Assembly (NCBI GenBank): GCA_024734495.1
Contig: JALMQS010000187.1
Location: 4,944,304-5,008,303 of the forward strand
From: Forficula auricularia
Taxonomy: Eukaryota; Arthropoda; Insecta; Dermaptera; Forficulidae
Reading direction: 5' to 3'
DNA length: 64,000 nt
The notes under the pieces are model-generated. The model was not told where the DNA came from, searched no databases, and worked only from the letters and a program-made list of their open reading frames with translations. A program made the position numbers and the translations under genes. Of the stretch, positions 11,920 through 22,512 are shown one piece after another (within the stretch, counting starts at the first letter, position 1; each line of letters opens with the position of its first letter).

Positions 11920-12402
11920 CGAGGGGTAATCCGCGATTGGAAGTAGGTGTACATCTCTTTGGAAGTATTTTTGGAAGTACTTGGAAAAATTTGGAAGCGC
12001 TTGGAAATATTCGGAAGAACTTGGACTATTTGGAAGTACTTGGAAATATTTGGAAGTGCTTGGAAATATTTGGAAGTGCTTGGAAATATTTGGAAGTGCT
12101 TGGAAATATTTGGAAGTGCTTGGAAATATTTGGAATTACTTGGAAATATTTGAAAGTACTTGGAAATATTTGAAAGTACTTGGAAATATTTGAAAGTACT
12201 TGGAAATATTTGGAAGTGCTTGAAATATTTGAAAGTACTTGAAATATTTGAAAGTACTTGGAAATATTTGAAAGTACTTGGAAATATTTGGAAGTGCTTG
12301 GAAATATTTGGAAGTACTTGGAAATATTTGAAAGTACTTGGAAATATTGGAAGTACAAGTGGAAGTAGGTGTACAGGATATTAGATTGCAGTTCAGCCCT
12401 CG
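11920..12402. mobile_element. Minisatellite-bearing TIR element with 8-bp TSD (hAT-like)
   Basis: The ends are CGAGGGGTAATCCGCGAT at 11920 and TTGCAGTTCAGCCCTCG ending at 12402, imperfect inverted copies. The 8-bp direct duplication CCAAAAAC flanks both sides (11912-11919 and 12403-12410). The interior is a 20-bp minisatellite of the form TGGAAGTGCTTGGAAATATT, about 20 units. GTGGAAGTAGGTGTACA lies near each end. An 8-bp TSD with GAGGGGT-type tips fits hAT-like elements; no transposase is present. Open frames full of WKYLEVLGNI-type repeats are products of the minisatellite. A longer relative is at 36217-37519. Confidence 0.7.
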
Positions 12403-12410
12403 CCAAAAAC

Positions 12411-13540
12411 TAAATCAAATGGTATATTGTCATTCACATATGAAAATAAATATATCTATACCAGCAGAGACGCGCAAAGACCCTTTTTTGCACCGTCGTG
12501 TGAAATAGTGCCTGAATATAGCACTGAACCTCAAAATTACTGGCGTTCGCCAGTAGCAGAATTTAATAGCCACACCTCAATCATGGACGCCCCTGTTACT
12601 TAGATAACTATATTGACAGATCAGTTAAGGGTATGGCTACTCTGCAAAAATGGCACAATCAGCGATTTTTTCCACATAATCGATCAAACTGAAATTGAAA
12701 ACCTACTATTACTTTAACAAAAAATGAAGCGGTATTTAGTTTTTTGCATATATCGACCCACAAACATTAGTACTTAATTCTAGTACTTTTTTAATTTTTT
12801 CTAAATAACTTTAAAATTACTTAACCAATTTGGATAAAATTTAATATTCTAATTTTCTTAGACTATTTTTGTCTATGTCTCTGTGGGATATCTGTCTGGA
12901 TTCTGATACCCACGATAAGTGAATAATTTATAAGTTCGTTCTAGTGCCAAAATGTTGGTATTTCCAATGAAGAGAACTAATTAGATCTTTGACTCTCTAG
13001 CTTCAGAACGTATGGATAAAAATGCAAAAACATAATTTTTCTCTTAAAAATAAAATCTAATAGTATATTATATTTAAAATGCTTTAATTTATTAATTAAG
13101 TTCTGATAATAAATTATTAACAAATTTCCAAATGGAAAATTTGAAGCTTTATCAAAAAAGAAGTTTCAACCGAAACTATCGAGATTCCACATTTTTAATT
13201 CGATGAATTCACCAGAACGACGTTTTGACACTTAATTCTTGAGTCGTTTTTAAGTTCCGGGAGAGTATATTTTCAATCGTTTAATAGGTATAGATAAATC
13301 TTCAGTACTTGATAGTGACTATGAAACGTCGTGTAATCTAATGAACTTCTCTTATTAAAGATGTACAATCTAGGGAAAGGGTTCAGACGAAACTTCCTTT
13401 TCAATACTAAAATGCCTCAAAAAATTTCAGCTTTTCTTCCAATTTAATTTTGACGATGCATCTTTGTTATTTGAGACAATTTTGAGTTTCAAAATTTCTT
13501 ATTTCTCTTTCGATCTATATCATTAAAATAATTGAAAAGT
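12411..13540. other. No gene recognised
   Basis: Mixed AT-rich sequence with no open frame of note. A short less AT-rich patch (12470-12600) has no recognisable product. Confidence 0.4.
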
Positions 13541-13548
13541 TTTTGTTT

Positions 13549-13612
13549 TGCCGAGAGTAGCAGAGTTGTTGATTCACAAAGAGAAACAAAGAGGTTGTCC
13601 TCTGCTTGATGC
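13549..13612 (-). repeat. Recurring module found upstream of the PLE endonuclease
   Basis: The minus strand reads AGCAGAGGACAACCTCTTTG...CTGCTACTCTCGGCAAAA. The same module is at 53126-53196 directly upstream of the GIY-YIG domain, at 19385-19442, and on the plus strand at 18614-18655. Here it lies about 60 bp from a minus-strand hammerhead, so the pair is probably a shortened PLE copy. Confidence 0.55.
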
Positions 13613-13670
13613 AAATAAACATACACACATATGTATCGAGATCATATATCTGTATATATATATTATTTAT

Positions 13671-13730
13671 TTGTTTGAGACTATAGTTTCGAAGACTTGG
13701 TCTTCATCATCAGTCTTTCTTCAATTATAA
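13671..13730 (-). ncRNA. Hammerhead ribozyme, core intact
   Basis: The minus strand reads CTGATGA (13713-13707), one extra T, stem II GAAGAC-CAA-GTCTTC (6 perfect bp), GAAA, then CTATAG and TC. Stem III can form as AC/GU with a TATA loop, and the cleavage triplet would be GUC (13681-13679). Stem I is short: GA/TC, an internal loop, then TTG/CAA. Small natural hammerheads with internal loops in stem I look like this. It shares the tail TCAAACAAATAA with the 47.9-kb copy and the satellite. Confidence 0.8.
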
Positions 13731-13819
13731 ATGTTTTTCATGGAGTCAATATCATATGGATATTGAAAACTTGGTGTTCCTTCGTCACTGCTGGTCGGCT
13801 AGGAACTCTTCCTAGCCGA

Positions 13820-14210
13820 GGGGGGGGGGCAAATCATAGAAATTTTTAGCTTTTTAGTACATTTACTCTTTAGAAAACTGTGGATTATTTATTTGCAAAT
13901 ATCTAAAAAATAATTTCTTGATTTTTTGAAATCCGACCCTCCCTTCAATTATCCAAAATGTGAGTGAGGGCAAAAATTAAAACTCTCTCCGATCTTGATC
14001 AAATTTTGTAGCGTTATTCTTTATTACTTTAAGAAACTATTCTTGTAAAAATCAACTATCAAAATTAACTATATGAGGGCGAAGGGGGGGGGGCAAATCA
14101 TAGAAATTTTTAGCTTTTTAGTACATTTACTCTTTAGAAAACTGTGGATTATTTATTTGCAAATATCTAAAAAATAATTTCAAGATTTTTTTGTAATCCG
14201 ACCCCCCCCC
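13820..14210. repeat. Direct repeat of about 120 bp
   Basis: GGGGGGGGCAAATCATAGAA at about 13821 and again at about 14087 begins two nearly identical stretches, which run through TTTAGAAAACTGTGG to AATCCGACCC. The interval is about 265 bp. Confidence 0.7.
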
Positions 14211-14651
14211 CCCCCTTTTTTTGGGAATGGAGCTTTTTTTTAAATGAATTTTGGAGACCTAATAATCACATGCCGAGGCGCCGCCCGCCAGGGCCAGCTG
14301 CTCCGCTGTAGAGGGTGTGCCTGGAGCACCTCGTTTGGATATATATAAACTCACTCATTATAAATTATGTCATTTGGACCTCTATTTCTCAAATTTTTAA
14401 ATTAAAATAAAAGCGGGAGCCCGCCCAACCTTCTGAAAACTTTTAACAACGTCGTGCTATAAAAGCAAATACCAGGCAAGCATTATTCACAGATAAATAA
14501 ATACTAATATACACAACTGATCATAAACTTTGACTTTACTAGATGTTTGATATTCTAAACGGTTATAAAATTTTTAATAATATATATTAATCAAATTATT
14601 GAAACGACCAAAGAACGGTATTGAATTTAGATTTTACGAATTACACCTACT
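14211..14651. other. No gene; mixed repeat debris
   Basis: A poly-C/poly-T tract near 14200 is followed by a short GC-rich patch (14275-14330) containing GTGCCTGGAGCACC, similar to the tip of the Helitron-like family. The rest is AT-rich. Confidence 0.35.
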
Positions 14652-14661
14652 AAAACAAAAC

Positions 14662-14940
14662 AGGCGACTGCAGGTCAGTGGCTAGAGTGTTGGGTAGCTG
14701 ACTCGGAGATCGCTGGTTCGAGACCGAGTCTTGGCAGATAGATATTTGCAGTCGCCTCCTCTTGGAAAGTAATGGCAACCTAACAAGAGTATAATTGCCT
14801 AGACAACCTCTCCAAATTAGCCGTTCGGAACCGGCGTTGAAAAGTAGGTCCGTATATCTGTAAAACAACTAAACACACTCAGCACAGGTATATGTGAGAG
14901 GCGCCTACACCCGTTTCGGGTATGGCACTCGAAGAAGAAG
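14662..14940 (+). mobile_element. tRNA-derived SINE with 10-bp TSD
   Basis: The head carries a pol III A-box-like TGGCTAGAGTGTTGG and a B box GGTTCGAGACC. The body follows, and the tail is CGAAGAAGAAG. It is flanked by AAAACAAAAC on both sides (14652-14661 and 14941-14950), a perfect target-site duplication. The same family is split by a mariner at 25.4-26.5 kb. A SINE is transcribed by RNA polymerase III and moved by a LINE reverse transcriptase; it encodes no protein. Confidence 0.88.
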
Positions 14941-14950
14941 AAAACAAAAC

Positions 14951-15486
14951 AGAATGTAAACTATGCGATAACATTGGGGGCAATCCAAGGAATATTATTA
15001 TCCACGAATTCACCAAGCGAGAATATTGTTGCCGAAATATCGTGAGTTCTAATCAAATTATAATCAAAATTTCTCTTGTGTAAATATTGGCTTTTGACTT
15101 TTAGGAAATGTGTTCGTGGCAAATCCATTTATCGAGCTCGGTAGTGGAAGACCTTTAGGTCTTTATATATCCTCACAATGCCATTCAAACGATTCAATTC
15201 AGCCTTTTTTTGTTGTTATTACATTTTTATTTAACTTTGGCCATAACGAATTGTTCATTTTATCAAATTTAAGAACACTTGAAACTCCTCGACTGAAATT
15301 TACTCGGAATTCGAATATTGAAGTTTTCAACTTGATTTTATACACCCACATCATAAATACCAGTTATTTTTGTTTATTGTCCGTTGATTGATCTTGGACG
15401 AAATACATTTTATTAGCAGACAAGTGAAATGTGAGGCAACTATAAAGCCTTACTCTATACAAAAAAATTTTTAAGAAAAAAATAAA
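14951..15486. other. No gene recognised
   Basis: A 93-codon open frame at 15110-15391 (+) has no recognisable domain and ordinary AT-rich composition. I do not call it a gene. Confidence 0.35.
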
Positions 15487-16194
15487 AACCGACTTCAAAA
15501 AATTAAATGCAACAAATAAAATACACTTATAAGTTATCTTATTATATTATTATCTTATTTAGTTACAACTAAAAGACGAAATATTAACATGAAATTACTT
15601 TTTGAAGTCGGTACCAAACAAACTATACCTATAATCGAGCGTACCCGCCAAACGTACTAAGTAAGATCCGTCGAGTGCGATTCATAAAAGCTATATGTTT
15701 GGCACCAACTTCAAAAAGTAATTTCATGTTAATATTTCGTCGTTTAGTTGTAACTAAATAAGATAATAATTATTTTATACCTTTTAGTGTATTTTATTTG
15801 TTGCATTTAATTTTTTGAAGTCGGTTTTTATTTTTATCTTAAAATTTTTTATTTTTCTCTTTTTAGTGATGTTATTAATAGTGATCATATCATCAGAACT
15901 TGACCAAATTAATATGACACTATGCCTAAGACACCCCCTTTCGGATAAAAAAAGAACCATCGAAATCGGTTCATAAACAAAGAGGTTAGGTCTAAACAAA
16001 CCTAATAAAAAGGTCTAATACTTATGAAAAAAAAACGAAAAAAAATGGGACCAATCGGAAGCTAGACTGGACCCAATGCAAAAAAATTTCAAAATCGGTT
16101 GACAATTGGCGGAGATATGAGGTAACATATGCACAAAAAAAAAAAAAAAAAATTCAGTCGAATAGAGAACCTCCTCCTTTTTTGAAGTCGGTTA
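15487..16194. mobile_element. AACCGACTTC fold-back element, copy 1
   Basis: It begins AACCGACTTCAAAAAATTAA and ends TTTTTTGAAGTCGGTT. The first 350 bp is itself palindromic: TTAGTTACAACTAAA and ATTAACATGAAATTACTTTT return in reverse near 15720-15760. The remainder is a spacer with a poly-A tract near 16135. Copy 2 lies at 17785-18495 and carries the same small minus-strand open frames, which are therefore element sequence. Superfamily not assigned. Confidence 0.7.
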
Positions 16195-16599
16195 AAAATA
16201 GAAAACATTTTCTGTTAGTTCACAGATCTAAAGTAGAGATGTGTCTCAACAAAACGGGACATTGAATGTAAATTACATTATTATTTTATTGCCTTTAATT
16301 ATTTTAAATAGAGTACAGTCAGGAGGGCCTACAATATCAATGGTCTTCCGGGAAATGAAAAAATTCAATTTTTTTAAAATTCATAATCTATAATTTACAT
16401 AAAAAATGCAAATTTACAATATTCGTTTTATATATCCCAACAAAATATGTAAATTTGTTTAAATATTCAAATATTTTGTAGTAATTAAAAAAAACACTTT
16501 TGCTTGTATTTTACTGATAATTGTAGTAAAATAAATTACAAAAATTATTATTATTATTTGTTGCGTTTAGACTCTTGGGATCACGCAAAGCTTGATGTT

Positions 16600-17025
16600 T
16601 CTTTCTGGCTGAACCAATTATTTTACATGAATTAATGTATACAATGTATTTGAGCTTCGACTTCGGAGATTACTTCTCCACCATCGACTGTCATTGATCA
16701 TCTTTTTAGTCATTGTTTTTAATAAGAGGAAAAACTAATTAAATAAAAAAACCTCTTTTCCAATAATTATTCCTAATCCCCCGTTCCCTACCCGTCAAAA
16801 TAATAATTTTTTTTTTTTTTTTTATAAATTTTATTAAACCAATTATTTTACATTAATAATGTATACCTTGTATTTTGCTTCGATTTCGAGATAACTTCTC
16901 CACCATCGAGTGTCCTTATTTATCTTTAGTCCTTGTTTTTAATAAGAGGAAAAATCTAATTAGATAAAAAACCCTCTTTTCCGATAATTATTTTAATTCC
17001 ATTATTCCCCAATCAAATCGATTGA
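16600..17025 (+). repeat. F repeat, two tandem copies (about 224-bp spacing)
   Basis: CCAATTATTTTACAT at 16612 and 16836 starts two copies running through a CTTCGACTCCGGAG-like segment, CTCCACCATCGA, and TAATAAGAGGAAAAA to CTCTTTTCCGATAATTATT. More copies are at 30535-31680 and, inverted, at 32760-32990. The minus strand has a GGAGA-AGTAA-TCTCC hairpin in a layout that may be a decayed hammerhead. Confidence 0.7.
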
Positions 17026-17784
17026 TCTCTTCTCTTTCCCCGCAGAATAATAATTTAAATTTCTTAATTTTAATAAATTTTATTTGTCATGAAATATTAA
17101 GGGGTTTTAAAATAATAATTTAAATTTTCTAAATTTAATACATTTTAATTGTCATGAAATATTAGTGAGCTTTAAAAAAAAAAATATTTCCCCTCTATTG
17201 AGTCATTTCCCCTTTATTGTAACACAAAAAAAATCAAACAGATACGATGCTAAAGAAGTTTCACTTCAAAAAAATGCTAAAATTGCCAACACCTGAGTTT
17301 TCCTTCAATTATGTATATTTCTATGAAAATAAACTAATTCCATCTATCTATTTTGTTTGAAATTGACATAGATAGGGCCGCATGCATTAATTTTAATGAA
17401 ATACTGTCTGCTGGTGGTGGCAAAGACACGCAGCCAACCGACACCCCCGCTTCTCTACGTAATCTAAAGCCAACCCCTTCGGCCACCCTCACAAACCCCC
17501 CTTCTTAAGGGTGCGCACTTCAGGACCCTCGACAAGTCTCCTTGAACTTTAATCTACCCCCTTGGGTCTCTTTACATTTTACACACCCTTCGTTACACAC
17601 CGCGAAAGCACACCGATGATATGAGGAGTATGCACAGAACCGCCGAATCTATTTAATATTTTTCTATCAGATCAAATTTACAGTTTATTGGGTTAGATCC
17701 AATCATCTACCCCGTTCAGGTATTCAGAAAAGTGTTTAGAGCACCTAAAGTGTAAGTGAAAAAAATAATTTTTGAAGAAAAATA
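17026..17784. other. No gene; short GC-richer unique stretch
   Basis: 17400-17640 is less AT-rich and shows no repeat relatives in the window. No open frame or splice pair convinces me. Confidence 0.3.
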
Positions 17785-18495
17785 AAAACCGACTTCAAAA
17801 ATTAAATGCAACAAATAAAATGCACTAAAAGGTATAAAATAATTATTATCTTATTTAGTTACAACTAAACGACGAAATATTAACATGAAATTACATTTGA
17901 AGTCGGTGCCAAACATAACTATACCTATAAGCGAGCATACCCTCCAAACGTACTAAGTAAGATCCGTCGAGTGCGATTCATAAAAGGTATATGTTTGGCA
18001 CCAACTTCAAAAAGTAATTTCATGTTAATATTTCGTCGTTTAGTTGTAACTAAATAAGATAATAATATTTTATACCTTTTAGTGCTATTTTATTTGTTGC
18101 ATTTAATTTTTTGAAGTGGGTTTTATTTTTTCTTAAAAATTATTTTATTTTTCTCTTTTTAGTGATGTTATTAATAGTAATCATATCATCAGAACTTGAC
18201 CAAATTAATATGACACCATCCCTAAGACAGCCCCTTTCGGATAAAAAAAGAACCATCGAAATCGGTTCATAAACAAAGAGGTTAGGTCTAAACAAACCTA
18301 ATAAAAAAGGTCTAATACCTATGAAAAAAATACGAAAAAAAAATGGGACCAATCGGAAGCTAGACTGGACCCAATGCAAAAAAATTTTCAAAATCGGTTG
18401 AGAATTGGCTGAGATATGAGGTAACATAGGCACAAAAAAAAAAAAAAAAAAAAATTCAATCGAATAAAGAACCTCCTCCTTTTTTGAAGTCGGTT
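17785..18495. mobile_element. AACCGACTTC fold-back element, copy 2
   Basis: Same ends and order as 15487-16194, with AACCGACTTCAAAAATTAAA at the start and TTTGAAGTCGGTT at the end. The internal palindrome and the run CTCCTCCTTTTTTGAAG are conserved. The two copies differ by scattered substitutions and small indels. Confidence 0.7.
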
Positions 18496-18815
18496 AAAAA
18501 TTAATTGAATCTTTCATATAAATATAAGCAATCTGCTATAGATTAATTTCTTAATATTTCTATTGACAGAGTGACAGAGATTCAAAAGAAAGTTAAAAAT
18601 AACTAAGAAAAGTAAATTGAAGGAGACAATAAAAGAGTGTGTCTTCTGCTGGAATTATAAATTTTAATTTAGGACAATGTACTTAATGATTCGTATATTA
18701 TTTTATAAGATCAGGAACGAGGCTTAATGAATCCGGTGGAAGATGGAATCCTTTGAGAATGATGGTTATTTTTCAAAATAAAAAATCTTCATCATGGTTG
18801 TTAGTTTATTTTATT

Positions 18816-18868
18816 TTGATCATGAAACGTTTCGGCTTCAACTCGACGCCATCTTCAGTCCATGTCAA
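18816..18868 (-). ncRNA. Hammerhead ribozyme, intact, left arm
   Basis: The minus strand reads TTGACATGGA, CTGAAGA, extra T, stem II GGCGTC-GAGTT-GAAGCC (five pairs with one mismatch), GAAA, CG, TT, TCATGATCAA. Stem I forms as GA/TC, bulged G, CAT/ATG, then TTGA/TCAA. Stem III is only ACGU, a palindrome, so two molecules or a very strained hairpin would be needed, as described for minimal PLE hammerheads. Confidence 0.85.
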
Positions 18869-19110
18869 ATATTTAAGTACTTTTATATATTAGAAAACAA
18901 TTGAATTCGCTTTAGGTTATTCACCAACTTGACTTGACAACAATAATACAAAGTTGATATACTGTGTGAGTAAAGGCGAGACGCAGGATAGAACCGTCTC
19001 GCCTTAACTCACACAGTATATTAACTTTGTATTATTGTTGTCAAGTCAAGTTGGTGAATAACCTAAAGCGAAATTCAATTGTTTTCTAATATATAAAAGT
19101 ACTTAAATAT

Positions 19111-19163
19111 TTGACATGGACTGAAGATGGCGTCGAGTTGAAGCCGAAACGTTTCATGCTCAA
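19111..19163 (+). ncRNA. Hammerhead ribozyme, intact, right arm
   Basis: Plus-strand twin of 18816-18868: TTGACATGGA, CTGAAGA, T, GGCGTC-GAGTT-GAAGCC, GAAACGTT, TCATGCTCAA. It differs from its twin only outside the core (ATGC for ATGA in stem I), and the TTGA/TCAA pairing is kept. Confidence 0.85.
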
Positions 19164-19430
19164 AATAAAATAAACTAACAACCATGATGAAGATTTTTTA
19201 TTTTGAAAAATAACCATCATTCTCAAAGATTCCATCTTCCACCGGATTCTTTAAGCCTAGTTCTGATCTTATAAAATATAAATTTTATATTTATTTATAC
19301 ATTAAATCCTGTGAATCAATTGTAATAGATAACAAAGCTCTAGAAACTAAAGGCTCGTTATAAATAAATTAAAAATGTATAATTCCAGCAGAAGACACAC
19401 TCTTTTATTGTCACCTTCAATTTATAAAAA

Positions 19431-20340
19431 TTCTGCTACTCAATGCAAAAAACTTTCAAAAGGCCTATTTTTTGAGCCTCGTCTCTGTGAGCTCCGTATC
19501 TCAGAGAGTTAAGTGAGCATTACTAGAGTAATTAAATGCAGATTAATTTTTAATTTATTTATTCAGACTCATTCTGATTCGATCCCAATCCATTCATAAT
19601 ATCTAAAATATATATATTTTTTATTTATTTATATATATTTTAAAAGATTGATCTAGTGGACATAATGGAAACATGATAATTTACAGACAGGCCTTCGAAA
19701 TTTGCTACAGAATTTGTATTTTAATTTGACATATGAATGCTTCACTTGCCAAATCGATTCTATAATATTCATTTTTAAGACATTAATAATTTTATTTAAG
19801 ACTAAAATTTGTTTCTATTATGGGGTGAAATTTGGAAATTATAACACCCTTTGGTCCAAACTCAACCGAAATTCGTATACATTATCTGTATGCACCCAGA
19901 AGGGCAAATTTACAAAAATTATCAAAAGTGGGGGAAATTGGGAAAATATACTCGACTCTGGTCAAATTTAGTTGTAGTTTATATGGTTAATTAAACCAAA
20001 AAATTAATTTTGAATAATTTATCAAAGGAAAGCAAGCAGTGAAAATTTTTTCACTATTTTCTACAATATTACTCTTATGTACTTGTGGAATTGTACCCAT
20101 TTTAAGACAAAAAAGTGAAAGAATAAATTATAGTTTAAAAAAATAAAAAAAACACGCTATTGTCAGTAATGCACTAAAAAGTATAAGATAATATACCTAA
20201 AAACTTTTTTATGTCCAATAACTAACTCAAAAAGCGTGGGGCACTTTGTCGAAATTAAATAAAACTACCAACAGGCTTCTCCAAGAAAGCGCTCTACGAT
20301 TTTTGACATAGCTATTGGACATAAAAAAGTTTCAATAATC
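19431..20340. other. No gene; AT-rich with repeat scraps
   Basis: An 89-codon open frame at 19702-19971 (+) has no recognisable domain. 20150-20240 carries the AAAGCGTGGGGCACTTTGTC half of the palindrome seen at 9.6 kb. Confidence 0.35.
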
Positions 20341-20822
20341 TATCCACCAATAAAATCATTTTTAATTTTCTTTTACAAGTACCATATACATTATTGAAAT
20401 TATTTCTTATTGCAAGTGTACTTACCAGTTGTCATTGACTTAGCCCTTGATTAATTAGGCACACAATTTGAACTGCTTGAACTTCAGAAATATCAATTTT
20501 GTATATTTTATCTTTCTATCAATGATGCTTAATTCAAAATGATTCATTTTATTGATATTTTAAATGGAATTTGATCTTTTATTAAAACTTTATTTAAATT
20601 TAAAGTAATATTGAGAAAGTATGATAATTTGTAATTGTATCTTTTAATTTAATTTTACTTAGTTTTTTTTATAAAATTCAAAAATTATCAACAATATTTA
20701 TTGAATATGTTAAGTTTAAGAGTTAATAGAACAAATTATATGGTTATTTGTAAAAATTTTATAAATAATTTGCTATTTAATATAAGTTTTTATTGCTGGC
20801 TCGATTTTTTTGAACAACAGTG
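20341..20822 (-). mobile_element. Tc1-like miniature element, one end truncated
   Basis: The right end ...GGCTCGATTTTTTTGAACAACAGTG followed by TA (20823-20824) matches the ends of the copies at 43582, 49155 and 61558. The left tip starts abruptly at CCACCAATAAAA. The minus strand carries the remnant of the N-terminal transposase segment (TTGAAGTTC...). Deletion derivative, not coding. Confidence 0.7.
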
Positions 20823-21083
20823 TATAATTTATTTAATTTAATTAATTCTATACATATACTTCAAGATACAATCTCCTTTTTAAATGTATTATTTCAATTG
20901 TTCCCCGACATTGTGATATTATATTTCATCGAGGGTTATTTTATGAATTAAAATCACTACTCTCCCTTCAACCCTTGTCTGGCATTATACAAGTAATAAG
21001 ATCCCCCCGTTTTAATTAATATTTCGTCGGTCCTTGAGTCAAAACAAATAAAATAAAGCACATATGTTAGTTGAATTAAACTC

Positions 21084-21464
21084 TCAAATTCCTCTTTTAT
21101 TTAGATGATCGGAGGTCATTTTAAGGGTTCGGTCTTTGTAATAATGGTAGAGAGGGTCCTCTTGAATTCGTAGGAGTCGAAATTGCCTCGCAAAGGTTTC
21201 ATTAATAATAGCCTCCGCCATGGGAAGAAAGGGCGGAAGACAACGTGGATCTCTAATGCTTATTGGCTCCGTTTCTCTTTCTCCTTTCTCAGGGAATTTC
21301 CAGCCAAATGCAATGGCCGCAATTAATGGCCCGAGAGTATATACTTTGGGAATCAACACCTTTGGAACCTGTCGGCCCATGAACAATACATTTAGAAATG
21401 GACTTGTTATATCCATAATTTGCATATCTATAGCAAAAGATGATTTGTAGCTGCGCCCTTTCAT
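21084..21464 (-). other. Unrecognised 126-codon open frame
   Basis: A continuous minus-strand frame from ATG at 21464 to a stop near 21084, in a stretch with no repeat relatives in the window. The predicted peptide has mixed composition, no signal peptide and no family motif that I know. The plus strand carries a 76-codon shadow frame. It could be chance or part of a host transcript; I cannot decide from sequence. Confidence 0.15.
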
Positions 21465-21770
21465 TGGATTCTGCGTTTCGATTGAATATAGACCCGATTT
21501 TATTATCTATGATTCAACTATAAGCGGTTTGTATGCCAAACCCCAAATATCTTTGATTACCAGCTAAATTACTTAACTGTCAAATATGTGTGCAACCAAT
21601 TAAAGCTAGAGCCAAAAATTGACCACATCTGACATATATTGTGACTCGAAACTTAATTTCACCACCTGTCAAATTTAACTCGGAATAGACCCAAAAAGAT
21701 ATCTTCTCTGTAACCTGTTTCAAAAATATTTATTTAGGCATGTAAATTTGTAGCCTAATGGACAATAATT

Positions 21771-21935
21771 AATAGAGATTATGGTGTTGGTGCGAGATAA
21801 AATATCTTCAATAAAGATAAAAGTAAATAAATATTTTATGAGATATTAATTTACTATGAGTTGACATAGAAAACCTAACTCAAAGTAAATTAATTTCTCA
21901 TAAAATATTTATTTACATTTATCTTTACCTATTGG
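21771..21935. repeat. R palindrome (PLE-flank repeat)
   Basis: ATTATGGTGTTGGTGCGAGA, then TAAAGATAAAAGTAAATAAA, then TTTACTATGAGTT, and back in reverse (AACTCAAAGTAAATTAATTT, TATTTATTTACATTTATCTTTA). The same R sequence follows the PLE hammerhead at 52190-52330 and forms the insertion at 58114-58316. Confidence 0.65.
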
Positions 21936-22239
21936 AGAAGAAAAAGTTAAATTTGTTGTCAAAGACTTATTAATAATTTTAATTTTAAAAATTGACTACC
22001 TATATTTGGGCTCATCAGCTTCACATATTTAGAATAAAAATACAGAAAATGAAAAAAATTAATTGGTATTTTTATTATTAATTAATGATGAAGGTATTGA
22101 AGATTTTATTTTTGTAATAAATTTGATTAAAATTTGAATTTTTACTGATATCACACATAATTAATTATAATTATTTATTAAACAAGAACAAATATTACAA
22201 TAAAACTACGGCGTTTCGATCGATCAAAATTCTAGCTAA

Positions 22240-22440
22240 AATCGGAATGAACCCAAAGAGGCATCATTTCTGAAACGTGTTTCAAAAATATTTGGGCATG
22301 TAAATCTGAAGTCTATTAAGATAGCTTGTCTGCAAAAAGTTAAATTTGTTGTCAAAACATTAATAATTTTAATTGGAAAAATTGACTATATTTGAGCTCA
22401 CAAATTTAGAATAATAAAAATACAGAAAATAATCAAAAAT
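22240..22440. repeat. Direct duplicate of 21.7-22.05 kb flank
   Basis: CAAAAATATTTGGGCATGTAAAT and AAAAGTTAAATTTGTTGTCA here repeat strings at about 21722 and 21950. The earlier copy contains the R palindrome; this one does not, so it marks the empty state. Confidence 0.5.
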
Positions 22441-22512
22441 TATCGTTATATGAAGAAATGTATAACGTTTTTAACTAATAAGCTGAAATTGTTCACTCAA
22501 GTTTTTATAATA

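Larger units (their letters stand above)
18610..19430. mobile_element. Palindromic element with two divergent intact hammerheads
   Basis: The centre is near 18985-19000, around GGCGAGACG...CGTCTCGCC. Arms match base for base over about 290 bp (18697-18985 against 19000-19280). An outer pair of inverted segments (18614-18665 and 19371-19424; CAATAAAAGAGTGTGTCTTC against GAAGACACACTCTTTTATTG) extends it. That outer segment is the module seen upstream of the PLE endonuclease at 53.15 kb, which ties this palindrome to the PLE. Each arm holds one hammerhead, pointing outward. No clean TSD found. Confidence 0.75.

Noticed and set aside
11937..12406. Proteins repeating WKYLEVLGNI or SKYFQIFPS
   Set aside because: They are translations of a 20-bp minisatellite in several frames on both strands.
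14662..14735. tRNA gene
   Set aside because: A-box and B-box sequences are present but the cloverleaf is poor and it is followed by a SINE body with TSDs. The same holds for 25354, 30905, 34540, 41828 and 54985.
15784..15999. Small protein shared by 15.8 and 18.1 kb
   Set aside because: Both copies are internal sequence of the AACCGACTTC fold-back element; the frame overlaps its arms and is not conserved as codons.
22010..22030. CTCATCAG string as another hammerhead core
   Set aside because: No GAAA partner or stem II hairpin nearby. The same applies to TCATCAG at 15890, 18185 and 43495, and to the (ATG)n SINE tail at 30904.
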